Shown here in pieces: positions 1 to 9,244 of a DNA stretch of 38,910 nt. The notes under the pieces are model-generated. The model saw only the letters and a program-made list of their open reading frames with translations. It had not been told where the DNA came from and searched no databases. Positions within the stretch are counted from its first letter, which is position 1. Every line of letters begins with the position of its first letter. Source of the stretch: Bacillota bacterium (GTDB lineage Bacteria > Bacillota > Clostridia > Peptostreptococcales > Anaerovoracaceae); NCBI GenBank assembly GCA_022793975.1, contig JAAWDW010000033.1:1-38910 (forward strand), read 5' to 3'. A program made the position numbers and the translations under genes.

Positions 1-1283
1 ACTCCCGTAGTTTTCACATCATAGCCAAGAAACGCAAGTCTTTGCTGCGTACCGTACACATTAAGTCCTGTATCTCCGACAGTCGGCTTTACATTCTCCG
101 GCATAGGTGCAAATCCATCATAAATTGCCTTGCTTGTCTCCGTATTTGTCACGATTTGGTTCGGCACAATATAGTCAGGCGTAATACCCACTTCATGTAT
201 CGCATTTCTCTTTGGTGTTACAAAATAATATGCTGACAGTTTTGCCGCTTTTTCATCACCGATATACGCCATCTTCTGTGCTATGCCTTTGCCGTATGTC
301 GTGGTACCGACAACCTGCGCTTTTCCGTTATCGTGCAGCGCCGCCGCAAGTATTTCCGATGCACTTGCAGTATTGCCGTTTACAAGCAGCACTATCGGCT
401 GCAGCATAGATTCCGTTTTCGTTGCCGAAATGGATTCTATCAGTTTGCCTCTGCTTTCAAAGTGAGAAATATATCCTGAATCAAGTATCTGATCAGCTAT
501 ATTAACAGCCTTGTCCACAATACCGCCGGGATTATTTCTAAGGTCTATAATTATTTTTTCCGCTCCGCTGTTTGTAAGCGCTATTTTCGCCATCTTAAAT
601 TCGACTTCGGTATCGCTGTCAAATCCGCTTATAGCAATATAGCCTATATCGCTTTCAATCATCTCATATGAAACGCTCGGACTGTTCACTGTATCGCGCT
701 TCATAGAAAAAGTCTGCTCGCTTCCGCCGCGACGTACCGTTATTTTTACTTCTGTACCCTTAGGTCCGCGAAGCAGATTTGTTATCTCGGTAAGCACAAG
801 TCCGGTGGTTTTTTTACCGTCTACCGCAGTTATTACATCATCTGCTTTTACCCCCGCTTTATACGCCGGGCTGCCCGCAATCGGCGATATTACAACACAT
901 TCGCCGTTTTCCATATGAAGATTAATCCCGACTCCTTCAAATTCGCCTTCCACAGACTGTCTGAACTGTGAACTTTCTTCTGTGTTCTTATAATATTCAC
1001 TGAACCTGTCGTCCAGCGAATCAGTTACGCCTTTAAACGCACCGTCAAGCAATGTGCTGTATTCAACTTCATCTTTGTAATTCTTGTGTATGTACTCTAT
1101 ATACTGCCTGAGAAGATCAAGTTCGCCGTCAATTTCCGCATCGCCGAGATCTGCTCTCGCGCCGTAAGCCGTCAGCTGCGAATTCCCCAGGTTCGCTGGC
1201 AGAAACGCCGCCAAAGAAAACGATGAAACCAGCATCAATGCCGCAGCTGCATATACAGCAATTTTTACATACTTTTTCCTCAT
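1..1283 (-). CDS. S41-family C-terminal processing protease (CtpA-like) with peptidoglycan-binding tail, 3' end cut by window edge
   Basis: Secreted or membrane-anchored serine protease of the CtpA/Prc family, which cleaves envelope proteins near their C-termini. My translation from the ATG at 1283 shows an N-terminal hydrophobic segment (about residues 5-25), a PDZ domain (core GVGINL, then SPAYKAGVKADDVI), and the S41 catalytic core. That core carries the Ser in TASASEIL and the Lys in TYGKGIAQ, the expected Ser-Lys dyad. After the core comes the start of a PG_binding_1-like domain (GDTGLNVYGTQQRLAFLGY), which runs out of the window. The start is supported by GAGGGG seven bases upstream. 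It lies 16 bases after the DUF1934 gene and is probably the third gene of the ddl operon. The family call is firm; the substrate is unknown. Confidence 0.93.
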   Translation of the reverse strand, partial: MRKKYVKIAVYAAAALMLVSSFSLAAFLPANLGNSQLTAYGARADLGDAEIDGELDLLRQYIEYIHKNYKDEVEYSTLLDGAFKGVTDSLDDRFSEYYKNTEESSQFRQSVEGEFEGVGINLHMENGECVVISPIAGSPAYKAGVKADDVITAVDGKKTTGLVLTEITNLLRGPKGTEVKITVRRGGSEQTFSMKRDTVNSPSVSYEMIESDIGYIAISGFDSDTEVEFKMAKIALTNSGAEKIIIDLRNNPGGIVDKAVNIADQILDSGYISHFESRGKLIESISATKTESMLQPIVLLVNGNTASASEILAAALHDNGKAQVVGTTTYGKGIAQKMAYIGDEKAAKLSAYYFVTPKRNAIHEVGITPDYIVPNQIVTNTETSKAIYDGFAPMPENVKPTVGDTGLNVYGTQQRLAFLGYDVKTTG

Positions 1284-1299
1284 AATCGTACCCCTCTTT

Positions 1300-1728
1300 T
1301 TACATTACCTCTATATTAAGTGTGCTTCTGCTCTCAGAAAGCCCTTTGAGGCTTATATTGTAATCAATATCTATCGTACCCCTGCCCTCGCTGTCGAGAT
1401 CTTTTTTAAAATAATTTGTAAGCACTTCCATCTCAATAGCACCGTAAGGCGTATCATAAAGACCTCTGTATCTCTTGCCTTTTTCAAATTGTATGGCGGT
1501 ATTACCGCTTGCGTCATATGTACCGAGCCTTTTCATCCTGAGACTATTGCCTGTAACTTTGAGGCTTGTCTTGCAGCCCGGCATACCGGAAAATTCGCTT
1601 TCCTCGTATATTAAGTAAAGCGAATCCCCCTTCTCGTAAAGCTTACCTTCCGTCACAAATTCTATTTGTTCTTCTTCGATATCCCTATATATTTGTTTTC
1701 CTACTATTTTTAATGTTATATCTTTCAT
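1300..1728 (-). CDS. DUF1934 (YwiB-like) calycin-fold protein
   Basis: Small cytosolic protein of the DUF1934/YwiB family, of unknown function. I chose the ATG at 1728 (MKDITLKIVGKQ, 142 residues); an in-frame TTG at 1752 would add eight residues but has no well-spaced Shine-Dalgarno. The family pattern is visible: an N-terminal beta strand (ITLKIVGKQ), the YLIYEESEFSGMPGCKTSLKV segment (shown here in outline only), and a C-terminal strand with DIDYNISLKG. The gene starts inside the 3' end of ddl (44-base overlap) and is followed after 16 bases by the S41 protease, so the three are likely co-transcribed. Neighbourhood suggests an envelope link, but this is only context. Confidence 0.8.
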   Translation of the reverse strand: MKDITLKIVGKQIYRDIEEEQIEFVTEGKLYEKGDSLYLIYEESEFSGMPGCKTSLKVTGNSLRMKRLGTYDASGNTAIQFEKGKRYRGLYDTPYGAIEMEVLTNYFKKDLDSEGRGTIDIDYNISLKGLSESRSTLNIEVM

Positions 1729-2722
1729 ATCCGTAGTCCACAATCCTTTCAATTAAGTGCGGATAGTCGATACCTGCTTTTCCGAACAGCGCCGAAAACA
1801 TACTGAACTTCGTAAATCCCGGTATTGTATTGATCTCATTTATGTAGATTTCTCCTGTACCCTTTTTAACAAAAAAATCTATACGGGCAAATCCCGCACA
1901 GTCGAGTGCTTTATACGCACGCACCGCATATTCTCTGATCTTTTCGCTCGTTTCTTCCGGTAAATCCGCAGGTATTATTAACTTGCTTTGCCCGCCGTCA
2001 AAATATTTTGCCGTGTAATCATAAAATTCGGCAGAAGGTATAATTTCTCCGACTACAGCTGCAATCGGTTCATCATTTCCGATAACAGCCGTCTCTACTT
2101 CACGGATATCCATACCCTCTTCAACGATAAGCCGTCTGTCAAATTTACCTGCCTCATATATGCCGTCAATAAGCTCTTTCTCATTTGTTACCTTGCTTAC
2201 GCCTACGCTTGAACCCATATTAGCAGGCTTTACAAAACAAGGATAACCGCCGAGTCTTTCGGCGATTCCTGCCGCCTGACTTTCATCAAACTGTGACATT
2301 ATAATGCCTTCATATTTGCAGCTCGGAAGTCCCTCATTTATGAAAAGGCTTTTTGACACGAGTTTATCCATAGCCGCAGATGATGCCAACACCCCGCAGC
2401 CTGCATAAGGTATATCAATCATTTCAAAGAGCCCTTGCACCGTACCGTCCTCTCCGTACGTACCGTGCAAAATCGGCAGCGCAAAATCGATAGTACTTTT
2501 AAGATCATCAACTTTAAAAGGCACCGCGCTTTCTTCCCACTTATCGTTTTCTATATCGTCGATATCGCCTTCATACAGCATCCACTCGCCGTCTCTTGTG
2601 ATACCGATCATCACAGGTGTATATTTGGTCCTGTCGACCGCTCTCAGAATAGAAGATGCGGACATCAGCGAAACTTCATGTTCCCCCGACTTGCCGCCAA
2701 AGAGTATTCCCAGTCTGATCAT
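1685..2722 (-). CDS. ddl: D-alanine--D-alanine ligase
   Basis: Cytosolic ATP-grasp enzyme that joins two D-alanines for peptidoglycan precursor synthesis. The 345-residue length is normal. Visible signatures are the N-terminal GKSGEHEVSLMSASSI segment, the ATP-grasp FVKPANMGSSVGVSKV, and the C-terminal metal-binding EINTIPGFT. The omega-loop region reads FYDYTAKY, with the tyrosine typical of true D-Ala-D-Ala ligases rather than VanA/VanB-type D-lactate ligases, so intrinsic vancomycin resistance is not suggested. The start has GGGAGG seven bases upstream. It is the first gene of a probable three-gene operon with DUF1934 and the S41 protease. Confidence 0.96.
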   Translation of the reverse strand: MIRLGILFGGKSGEHEVSLMSASSILRAVDRTKYTPVMIGITRDGEWMLYEGDIDDIENDKWEESAVPFKVDDLKSTIDFALPILHGTYGEDGTVQGLFEMIDIPYAGCGVLASSAAMDKLVSKSLFINEGLPSCKYEGIIMSQFDESQAAGIAERLGGYPCFVKPANMGSSVGVSKVTNEKELIDGIYEAGKFDRRLIVEEGMDIREVETAVIGNDEPIAAVVGEIIPSAEFYDYTAKYFDGGQSKLIIPADLPEETSEKIREYAVRAYKALDCAGFARIDFFVKKGTGEIYINEINTIPGFTKFSMFSALFGKAGIDYPHLIERIVDYGYERYNIKNSRKTNI

Positions 2723-2793
2723 ATTTATACCTCCCGGTTTTCATAGTATATCATATTCTATGCGTATTTGTGCTTGTTTTATTCTGGTAACAG

Positions 2794-3234
2794 TTATGCT
2801 TGCTTATCTGCGAGAAGATCACGGATCTCCGTAAGAAGCTCTGCCTCCGCACTCATTGCAGGCGTTTCAGGTGTTTCTCCAGTCTCCTCCGCCTCCTTCT
2901 TTTTACCAAGTACAGAGGCTTTATTGATAAATTTTACCGCTGCAAACACACATACGGCAATTATTAGAAAATCCACGCACTGCTGTACAAAATTACCGTA
3001 CATAATGGCTGATTCCGGTGATGTAACAACCCCCGCCGCATCGTAAACAGCAGGTGAAAGCACTATTTTAAGATCGCTGAAATTTATACCCGCAAGCAAA
3101 TATCCAATTGCCGGCATCACAAGGTCATTGACTATCGATGTTACAATCTTGCCGAACGCTCCACCTATAATTACACCGATAGCCATATCAACTACATTAC
3201 CCTTAAACGCAAATTCTTTAAATTCTTTCCACAT
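2794..3234 (-). CDS. mscL: Large-conductance mechanosensitive channel MscL
   Basis: Homopentameric tension-gated channel that releases solutes on hypo-osmotic shock. The start MWKEFKEFAFKGNVVDMAIGV is the classic MscL N-terminus. TM1 follows (about residues 15-45, AIGVIIGGAFGKIVTSIVNDLVMP), then a periplasm-side loop and TM2 (about 75-100), and a C-terminal charged helix ending LLTEIRDLLADKQ. I chose the ATG at 3234 because AGGAG sits eight bases upstream; the ATG six bases earlier would be too close. The cytoplasmic linker has an acidic TGETPETPAMSAEAE stretch. It lies 85 bases downstream of hslO and may belong to the same transcript. Confidence 0.95.
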   Translation of the reverse strand: MWKEFKEFAFKGNVVDMAIGVIIGGAFGKIVTSIVNDLVMPAIGYLLAGINFSDLKIVLSPAVYDAAGVVTSPESAIMYGNFVQQCVDFLIIAVCVFAAVKFINKASVLGKKKEAEETGETPETPAMSAEAELLTEIRDLLADKQA

Positions 3235-3319
3235 ATGCATTTCTCCTTTCAATCAAAAATTTCTTTTCATTTCTTTTCTATCTCTTACCGTATCCGTTAT
3301 TCTTCCCGCACTATTCGGT

Positions 3320-4240
3320 TTATGCCATTTGCGTCAGCAGTTTTTCAAGTTCTTGCTTTGTAAAAAAATACTTTTTAGTACAAAACTGGCAAGTAAGTTC
3401 CGCCTGTCCGTCCTCTTCCGCTATTTCGGCAAGATCTTTTTTGCCTATCGTTATAAGAGCTTTTTTCATCCTGTCACGACTGCAGTCACATTCCCAAGCA
3501 ATACCCTTCTCTTCGAGTTTTTCAGGTTTGTATTTTTCAGGCATGTCCTTAAAAATGATACCGAGAAGTTCTTCTGTCATCTCCGAAACGGTCTCACCGG
3601 CAGAGCGGCTCATTACTTCTTCTATAAGCGATGTAAGCGGCGGCATTGTGCCTATCATATCTTCGAGGGCATCAACCGCTTCTTCTGCAAAATTCGGAAG
3701 CATCTGCACAACCATACCTCCCGCACAGCGCACAGAATAATCGGTATCTATCTTTACGCCAAGCGCAAATGCCGAATTCTGCTGTTCGGAAATGTAATAA
3801 TAAGCCGTCAAATCATCCGCTATTTCACCGGAAACCAGGGCTATACTGCTCACATAAGGTTCTTTAAGCCCTAAATCTTTTATAACCGTCAGCTCGCCTA
3901 TTCCCAGGGAGCCGCCGACATCCAACTTGCCGTTTTCCGTAAGCGGCAGGTCTACATCAGGGTTTGCAATATATCCCTTTACACGTCCGTCTGCTTTCGC
4001 CGTTGCCAGTATCTGCTTAGCCGGACCGTCCCCCTTAAACTGTACTGTAAGTTTGTCTTCCTTTCCTTTGAGCATAAGACCCATAAGGCCCGCTCCCGTC
4101 AGCACTCTTCCAAGACCCGCGGCTGCGAGAGGTGACGCGTCATGTATCTTTCTCGCTTCCTCCGCCATTTCTGTCGTTACCGCCAGATAAACTCTGAAAG
4201 AGCCGCTTTTATCCATCGCTATAAGCGCATTATTTTTCAT
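3320..4240 (-). CDS. hslO: Redox-regulated chaperone Hsp33
   Basis: Cytosolic holdase chaperone switched on by oxidative unfolding. It is 306 residues long from the ATG at 4240; GGAGG lies eight bases upstream, inside the 3' end of the phosphomutase gene. The C-terminal zinc site is intact: CDC at about residues 251-253 and CQFC at 284-287, giving the family CxC...CxxC arrangement. The N-terminal core shows SPLAAAGLGRVLTGAGLMG and the internal GSLGIGELTVIKDLG. Eleven bases overlap with the upstream phosphomutase stop indicate translational coupling. An in-frame GTG two codons upstream is a less likely start. Confidence 0.95.
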   Translation of the reverse strand: MKNNALIAMDKSGSFRVYLAVTTEMAEEARKIHDASPLAAAGLGRVLTGAGLMGLMLKGKEDKLTVQFKGDGPAKQILATAKADGRVKGYIANPDVDLPLTENGKLDVGGSLGIGELTVIKDLGLKEPYVSSIALVSGEIADDLTAYYYISEQQNSAFALGVKIDTDYSVRCAGGMVVQMLPNFAEEAVDALEDMIGTMPPLTSLIEEVMSRSAGETVSEMTEELLGIIFKDMPEKYKPEKLEEKGIAWECDCSRDRMKKALITIGKKDLAEIAEEDGQAELTCQFCTKKYFFTKQELEKLLTQMA

Positions 4241-6095
4241 ATTCACTACCTCCCGCTATATAGTCAACCTTGTTTTTGAGATCATCCTCTATTTTCATAC
4301 ACAGCGTTTCTGCCTCTTCCATACTTTTCCCGCTTGCCGATATATATATTTTCAGTTTCGGCTCCGTTCCCGAAGGCCGCACAGTAAATTCCGCTCCGTT
4401 TTCGAGATGGTACTCTATCATATCCGCTTTTGCAAAATTTTCTATACCGCGCAGATAATCCTTAATTTCTGTAACTCGGCTTCCTCCGTAATTTCGGCAA
4501 ATATCATTGTGCATATCATCCGGAAAATCCCCTACTATATTACACTCTTTACGCCTAAAACTCTCCGTTATTTCTTTCGTTTTTTCCATTCCCGAAAGTA
4601 CATCGAATTTAAAATTTATGAGACGGCTTACCGTATATCCGTATTCCTTATAAATTTTATCTATGGCCTCAAAAAGCGTCAATCCCTGTACTTTTGCTTT
4701 TGCCGTCATAAGACATATGAGCGCCGCTGCGGACACACCGTCTTTATCCCGTACATAACTTCCGGCAAGATAGCTGCAGCTTTCTTCAAGTCCGAAAATA
4801 AAATCTTCTCCTCTTCCTTGATTATCAAGCTCATGCATAAACTCACCTATATACTTAAACCCTGTAGGAGTCTTCTTTATCTCTATACCGTATTTCTCAG
4901 CTATTCTGTCTATGAGACTGCTCGTAACAGTCGTCCTTGCAACAGCAGGATGCTTTGGCATACCGCCGCCCATTCCGATACGCCTGCATTCTGCAATATA
5001 AAGAAACATAAGCAGTCCTATTTCGTTTCCTGTAACTCGTCTATATTCACCGTCTTTCTGTGGTACGGCCACACCCACACGGTCGCAGTCGGGATCTGTA
5101 ACGATCACAATATCAGGTTTTACTTTACGCGCGAGTTTAAACGCTTCGTGCATAGACTCCTCTTTTTCCGGATTAGGATACGGGCAAGTTGTAAAATTTT
5201 CGTCCGGATTTTCCTGCACTTTAACCACATCAACTCTGCCGACTCCAAGTCTCGTGAAAACTTCACGCACGGGTTTATTGCCGGCGCCGTTCAGCGGTGA
5301 ATACACAACGGAAAGCGCCCTGAGTGCAGTTTTCGCTTCATCTTCATTATCCGTCCAGAGCACTGCACATTTCATTACCGCATCTATATATTCATTCGTC
5401 AGATCATCCCCAGTATGCTCAAAATACGGAGTTTTCCGGGCGCTTTCAAAATTAAGAAAACTCACATCATCAAATATGTCTATATCATTTATTCTTCTAA
5501 GTATACGCCTTGCCTGAGAGTCCGTTATCTGTGCTCCTTGCTCATTATATACCTTATATCCGTTATATTCTGCGGGATTATGGCTTGCGGTTATCATAAC
5601 GCCGAGCAGACATCCGTATTTTCTCACAGCAAACGATACGGCAGGCACAGGGCAGATATCACCGAACATATACACTTTTATACCATTTGCCGTAAACACT
5701 CCGGCCGCCGCTTCCGCAAATGTACGCGAATTTCTGCGACTATCATAGCCGATAACAACACTGGGTCCTTTTTCACAGCAATATTTGCCGGATGTGCTTT
5801 TTTTATCTCTGTCAAATACTCCGATATCTTCAGTTATATAATCGCAGAGTCCCTGTGTTGTTCTCCTTACCGTATATACATTTATTCTGTTCGTTCCGGC
5901 GCCGAGAAGTCCCCTTAATCCTCCTGTACCGAATTTAAGCTCCTTTTCAAAGCGCTCTCTTATTTCAGCCTCGCTCTGTTCCCTGCTTGCCGCATCAGTC
6001 CGCTTTTCCGAGAGCATTTTCAGTTCTTTCTTTATATCTGCGTCAAGCTCTTCTTCATCGAGCCATCTTCTAAAATTTATTTCCCATATATCCAT
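4230..6095 (-). CDS. pgcA: Phospho-sugar mutase (PgcA-type phosphoglucomutase/phosphomannomutase)
   Basis: Alpha-D-phosphohexomutase that interconverts hexose 1- and 6-phosphates, feeding cell-wall polysaccharide, lipoteichoic acid or glycogen-type pathways. The 621 residues match the large PgcA/PGM2-like group. The active-site phosphoserine loop TASHNP, the metal loop DPDCDRVG, the sugar-specificity segment EESCSYL and the phosphate-binding RPSGTEPKLKIY are all present. AAGGA lies nine bases before the ATG. It is the first gene of a pgcA-hslO(-mscL) unit. The precise sugar preference cannot be read from sequence. Confidence 0.93.
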   Translation of the reverse strand: MDIWEINFRRWLDEEELDADIKKELKMLSEKRTDAASREQSEAEIRERFEKELKFGTGGLRGLLGAGTNRINVYTVRRTTQGLCDYITEDIGVFDRDKKSTSGKYCCEKGPSVVIGYDSRRNSRTFAEAAAGVFTANGIKVYMFGDICPVPAVSFAVRKYGCLLGVMITASHNPAEYNGYKVYNEQGAQITDSQARRILRRINDIDIFDDVSFLNFESARKTPYFEHTGDDLTNEYIDAVMKCAVLWTDNEDEAKTALRALSVVYSPLNGAGNKPVREVFTRLGVGRVDVVKVQENPDENFTTCPYPNPEKEESMHEAFKLARKVKPDIVIVTDPDCDRVGVAVPQKDGEYRRVTGNEIGLLMFLYIAECRRIGMGGGMPKHPAVARTTVTSSLIDRIAEKYGIEIKKTPTGFKYIGEFMHELDNQGRGEDFIFGLEESCSYLAGSYVRDKDGVSAAALICLMTAKAKVQGLTLFEAIDKIYKEYGYTVSRLINFKFDVLSGMEKTKEITESFRRKECNIVGDFPDDMHNDICRNYGGSRVTEIKDYLRGIENFAKADMIEYHLENGAEFTVRPSGTEPKLKIYISASGKSMEEAETLCMKIEDDLKNKVDYIAGGSEYEK

Positions 6096-6157
6096 AATGA
6101 ATTATCCTTAACATACAATTATCTTAACTATTTATTTTATCACATTTCTTTGCAATA

Positions 6158-6192
6158 GAAAAGCAAAACCGCCATAACTGTTATTATGACGG
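6158..6192 (-). terminator. Intrinsic terminator of the HtrA gene
   Basis: A 9-bp stem with one mismatch (6169-6177 paired with 6184-6192, six-base loop). On the minus strand it is followed by a T-rich run (complement of 6158-6168). It lies between the HtrA stop at 6228 and the pgcA start at 6095. Confidence 0.75.
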
Positions 6193-6227
6193 CTCTGCTG
6201 AGGAAATTGTTGCCTTTATTCATAAAT

Positions 6228-7469
6228 CTATTTTTTCTCTGATATCTCTACAGTAAGTTCTACAATTTCATCACCTCTTACGACTGTAACTTTTGCTTTA
6301 TCTCCTACTTTATATGAATTCACTGCCCGCTGAAGCTCATCTGCATCGGTAATCCTTATATCTCCTATATAATAAAGCATATCGCCTTTCTGCAGGCCTG
6401 CTTTCTGAGCCTGTGTGCTTTCTACACTTTCTATATACAGCCCTGTATTTCTCACCCCATAAAATATTGCGCTGCGCGCGGATGTAAGATCAAGAAGCGT
6501 AACTCCGAGTGCCGGTCTACCTTTTATATATCCGTAATCGACAAGTTGCTGGGCTACCGTTTTTACAGTATCTATAGGAATGGCAAATCCAAGGCCTTCG
6601 ACATCGGAACCGGTTGATTTCGCTATCACTATTCCTATAAGTTCTCCGTATTCGTTAAAGAGACCGCCTCCTGAATTTCCCGGATTTATCGATGCATCTG
6701 TCTGTATAAGCGTCATTGCTTTTCCGTCTATACTTATATTTCTGTCCGTAGCGCTTATTCTGCCGAATGTGGCCGTGCCGCCGAGTTCACCGAGCGGATT
6801 TCCGATTGCAACCGCAATATCGCCTACAACCAATGTACTGCTGTCTCCATATACTGCCGATGTAAGTCCTTCTGCTTCAATTTTTATTACTGCAACATCG
6901 GTATCATTATCTTTTCCGATAAGTGATGCCTCATATTCGTCGCCGCTTTTAAGTTTTACCGTTATTTTATTGGCTCCGGAGATTACATGATTGTTTGTCA
7001 CAATATATCCATTTTCGGAAATTATCACTCCCGAACCTGCTCCCTTTGTTACATACTGCTGCATCCAGCTGTCTGTAGCAACTTGTTCGGTCCTTATCTC
7101 AACTACAGCGTTTGCATTCATTGCCGCAACTTCCTGCACTGACAATTTCTCACCTGTAACAGTTGCTATATCATATGACATATTTGAGGCCGATCCCCCA
7201 TCTCTGCTTGCTGTGCGCAGACCGCCTCCAAGTACTGTTTTATCCGGCAGCACATATTTTCCGAGAGCAGCACCACCGAAACCACAGAGTCCCGAAAACA
7301 ATATAACACCTGCCGCAAGAAAAGCTATACCCCTGTTTGTCAAAGCACACACTTTGCCCGCTCTACTGCTTTTCCCGTTTTTTCTCTTCACAGATCTATT
7401 ATTTTGATTCTCCTGCCCTTCTTGGTACGCGTTTTCATATAATTCTACTATATTTCTTTCATAATCCAT
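6228..7469 (-). CDS. htrA: HtrA/DegP-type membrane-anchored serine protease (S1C) with PDZ domain
   Basis: Envelope quality-control protease. Order along 413 residues: a hydrophilic cytosolic N-terminus, one transmembrane helix (about 48-70), a trypsin-like domain, and one PDZ domain (about 318-405). The catalytic triad is visible: His161 in VTNNHVISG, Asp191 in DNDTDVAVIK, and Ser266 in NPGNSGGGLFN. GGGAGG sits seven bases before the ATG. In Bacillus an HtrA gene lies between walJ and rlmH; here walJ-rlmH are directly adjacent some 25 kb away and this HtrA stands alone, divergent from relQ. Substrates are not predictable. Confidence 0.94.
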   Translation of the reverse strand: MDYERNIVELYENAYQEGQENQNNRSVKRKNGKSSRAGKVCALTNRGIAFLAAGVILFSGLCGFGGAALGKYVLPDKTVLGGGLRTASRDGGSASNMSYDIATVTGEKLSVQEVAAMNANAVVEIRTEQVATDSWMQQYVTKGAGSGVIISENGYIVTNNHVISGANKITVKLKSGDEYEASLIGKDNDTDVAVIKIEAEGLTSAVYGDSSTLVVGDIAVAIGNPLGELGGTATFGRISATDRNISIDGKAMTLIQTDASINPGNSGGGLFNEYGELIGIVIAKSTGSDVEGLGFAIPIDTVKTVAQQLVDYGYIKGRPALGVTLLDLTSARSAIFYGVRNTGLYIESVESTQAQKAGLQKGDMLYYIGDIRITDADELQRAVNSYKVGDKAKVTVVRGDEIVELTVEISEKK

Positions 7470-7572
7470 ATTACCGCCTCCCGTATTTTTACTATACCCC
7501 GTATTTATGGAGAATCTGTGTCGAAAATATGTTATATCATGGAACTATGCAATCACAAAACATTCACTATCG

Positions 7573-7601
7573 TTTTTAAACCTTGTGTGCTAAAATATAA
7601 T
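7573..7601 (+). promoter_or_regulatory. Possible promoter of the alarmone synthetase gene
   Basis: A perfect TATAAT at 7596-7601 lies 38 bases before the GTG start. The hexamer 17 bases further upstream (7573-7578, TTTTTA) is a poor -35, so the -10 carries most of the evidence. Confidence 0.45.
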
Positions 7602-7639
7602 TGTAGTATTTACAGTAAATCCGGTAAGGAGGCACAGCT

Positions 7640-8326
7640 GTGGGAATAATTAAAGAACAGGAACAGACAATTATGAATTTGATGCAGTCCGTTGCCGACG
7701 GCAAGACCATAGAGCTTGCACATACAAAAGCGATAGAATTTGCAAAGCTAATGTCATATTATAAATGTGCTATGATTGAAATAGAAGCAAAGCTGAATGT
7801 TCTCAATGTTGAATATTCGCTCAGTTTTGACAGAAATCCTATAAACAGCATAAAAACAAGACTCAAAAATCCACTCAGTATAAAAGAAAAGCTTGAACGC
7901 AGAAATCTTCCTATTTCCATAGAATCAATAGAAGAAAACATATATGATGTGGCCGGTATCAGAGTCGTATGTTCATTTCAAAATGACGTCTATATGCTTG
8001 CGGATGCCCTTCTTAAACAGGATGATATCGATCTGTTTGAAAAAAAAGATTACATAGCAAACCCCAAAGAAAACGGTTACCGCAGCTTGCACCTTATAGT
8101 TTCCGTGCCGATATTTTTATCAAACGAAAAACGTCCCGTAAAAGTCGAAATTCAGCTGCGCACTATAGCTATGGATTGCTGGGCCAGCCTGGAACATCAG
8201 CTAAGATACAAGAAGAATTTGGCATTTTCCGACGATGTGTCTTACGAGCTTTACAGATGCGCGCAGCTGAGTGAAGATCTCGATCTGCGTATGGACAATC
8301 TGCGCAGACAGATTTTGAACAAATAA
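7640..8326 (+). CDS. relQ: Small alarmone synthetase (RelQ/YjbM-type GTP pyrophosphokinase)
   Basis: Synthesises (p)ppGpp/pppGpp from ATP and GTP/GDP without a hydrolase domain. The 228 residues fit the single-domain small alarmone synthetases. The RelA_SpoT synthetase core is clear: SIKTRLKNPLSIKEKLERR (about 70-88), the NIYDVAGIRVVCSF segment (100-113), the substrate loop YIANPKENGYRSLH (138-151) and VEIQLRTIAMDCWASLEHQL (169-188). No HD or regulatory TGS/ACT domain is present. The start is GTG, chosen because AAGGAGG lies seven bases upstream. It is a monocistronic plus-strand gene between minus-strand neighbours, closed by a strong terminator. It is regulated, if at all, at its own promoter. 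Confidence 0.93.
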   Translation: MGIIKEQEQTIMNLMQSVADGKTIELAHTKAIEFAKLMSYYKCAMIEIEAKLNVLNVEYSLSFDRNPINSIKTRLKNPLSIKEKLERRNLPISIESIEENIYDVAGIRVVCSFQNDVYMLADALLKQDDIDLFEKKDYIANPKENGYRSLHLIVSVPIFLSNEKRPVKVEIQLRTIAMDCWASLEHQLRYKKNLAFSDDVSYELYRCAQLSEDLDLRMDNLRRQILNK

Positions 8327-8380
8327 AAGTTTTCATTGACGGTACACTTAAAACACCGTTTTCAATATTAAATATGCAAT

Positions 8381-8422
8381 AAAAAAACCGGTGCGGAAAC
8401 TTCGCACCAATTTTTTTATTTT
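8381..8422. terminator. Bidirectional intrinsic terminator between relQ and spoIIR
   Basis: A GC-rich six-base-pair stem (8390-8395 with 8403-8408, seven-base loop). Long T runs follow it on the plus strand (8411-8422); an A run at 8381-8387 gives the T run on the minus strand. It serves the convergent genes relQ and spoIIR. Confidence 0.88.
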
Positions 8423-8468
8423 TTTTAATTCTTTTTATTTTTTAGACAGTTCGAATTTCTAAATTATG

Positions 8469-9212
8469 CTAAGTCCACTGCTCTATTATCTCCTGTGTTT
8501 TAAATTTGAGCTGTATTTCACTTGTCCCTTCGCCTATTCCGTCTGTTTCTATTCCTTCAAGGCTTTCCCCCGTAGGATCTATAAGACAGAGCGGAGGGAA
8601 AAGTACACACCACCAGTTTTCTCCCTCACCTGCACCGATTGTGATATTAAGAGCCTCGTAATTTCCTGCCGGGAAGGTGACATCTCCGTATGTTTTTTTC
8701 GGTATAAAGCGTACTCCGAGTTCCGCACGGGCTTCATAATCGCTTCCGTACTCTCTTATTACTTCTTCTGCTATTTCTTCAATTTCATCAAGATTTGCTG
8801 TTATAAGTGCTTTTACTTCATCAATATCAAGTTTTGCTGTCATTCCTGCTTCTGATTCTGCTTCTTCATTTTTTTCGTCCGTTCTCATCACTGTACTTTT
8901 TATTGTTTCTATTCCGTCTTCCGCATCGGATACTTCTTTGCCGTCATAATTTTTCACGGTCTCAGCTATAAGCTTTTCGTTCATAACTTCCAGCACTCTG
9001 TCTCTGACGGCCAGCTTCATTTCCTGGTCATAATCGCTGTTGCTGTTGGCGATAACGTGAAACCTGACTATCCCTCTGTATTCTTTATCCACGCCTCCCG
9101 AAAACACGGTTTTTGCCGCACCTCTTGTACTTCCGTATGCGTATATACTTGTAAGGAATATGAGCGCTATCGCAGCCGCGATAACAGCATTCCTTCTTTT
9201 ATCAAATCTCAT
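8469..9212 (-). CDS. spoIIR: Stage II sporulation protein R
   Basis: Forespore-made secreted signal that triggers SpoIIGA processing of pro-sigma-E in the mother cell during endospore formation. It is 247 residues long. An N-terminal hydrophobic signal (about 8-27) is followed by the family hallmark region RFHVIANSNSDYDQEMKLAVRD. The conserved C-terminal segment ENWWCVLFPPLCLID also appears. An acidic linker (EKNEEAESEAG) lies between. GGAGGG lies just before the ATG. A sigma-F-like promoter precedes it, consistent with forespore expression. This gene is strong evidence that the organism belongs to a spore-forming lineage. Confidence 0.95.
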   Translation of the reverse strand: MRFDKRRNAVIAAAIALIFLTSIYAYGSTRGAAKTVFSGGVDKEYRGIVRFHVIANSNSDYDQEMKLAVRDRVLEVMNEKLIAETVKNYDGKEVSDAEDGIETIKSTVMRTDEKNEEAESEAGMTAKLDIDEVKALITANLDEIEEIAEEVIREYGSDYEARAELGVRFIPKKTYGDVTFPAGNYEALNITIGAGEGENWWCVLFPPLCLIDPTGESLEGIETDGIGEGTSEIQLKFKTQEIIEQWT

Positions 9213-9244
9213 TTAAAACCCTCCGTTTTGATTGTCTTTAATAC

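Noticed and set aside
1685..2722. VanA-type D-Ala-D-Lac ligase
   Set aside because: The omega-loop tyrosine (FYDYTAKY) and housekeeping context fit an ordinary D-Ala-D-Ala ligase.
3128..3874. 248-codon open frame on the plus strand opposite hslO
   Set aside because: It lies opposite a clear Hsp33 gene, has Phe/His/Arg-rich non-protein-like composition and no ribosome binding site.
4407..5300. 297-codon plus-strand open frame opposite pgcA
   Set aside because: Shadow of the phosphomutase coding strand; composition rich in Tyr/Arg/Phe and no recognisable domain.
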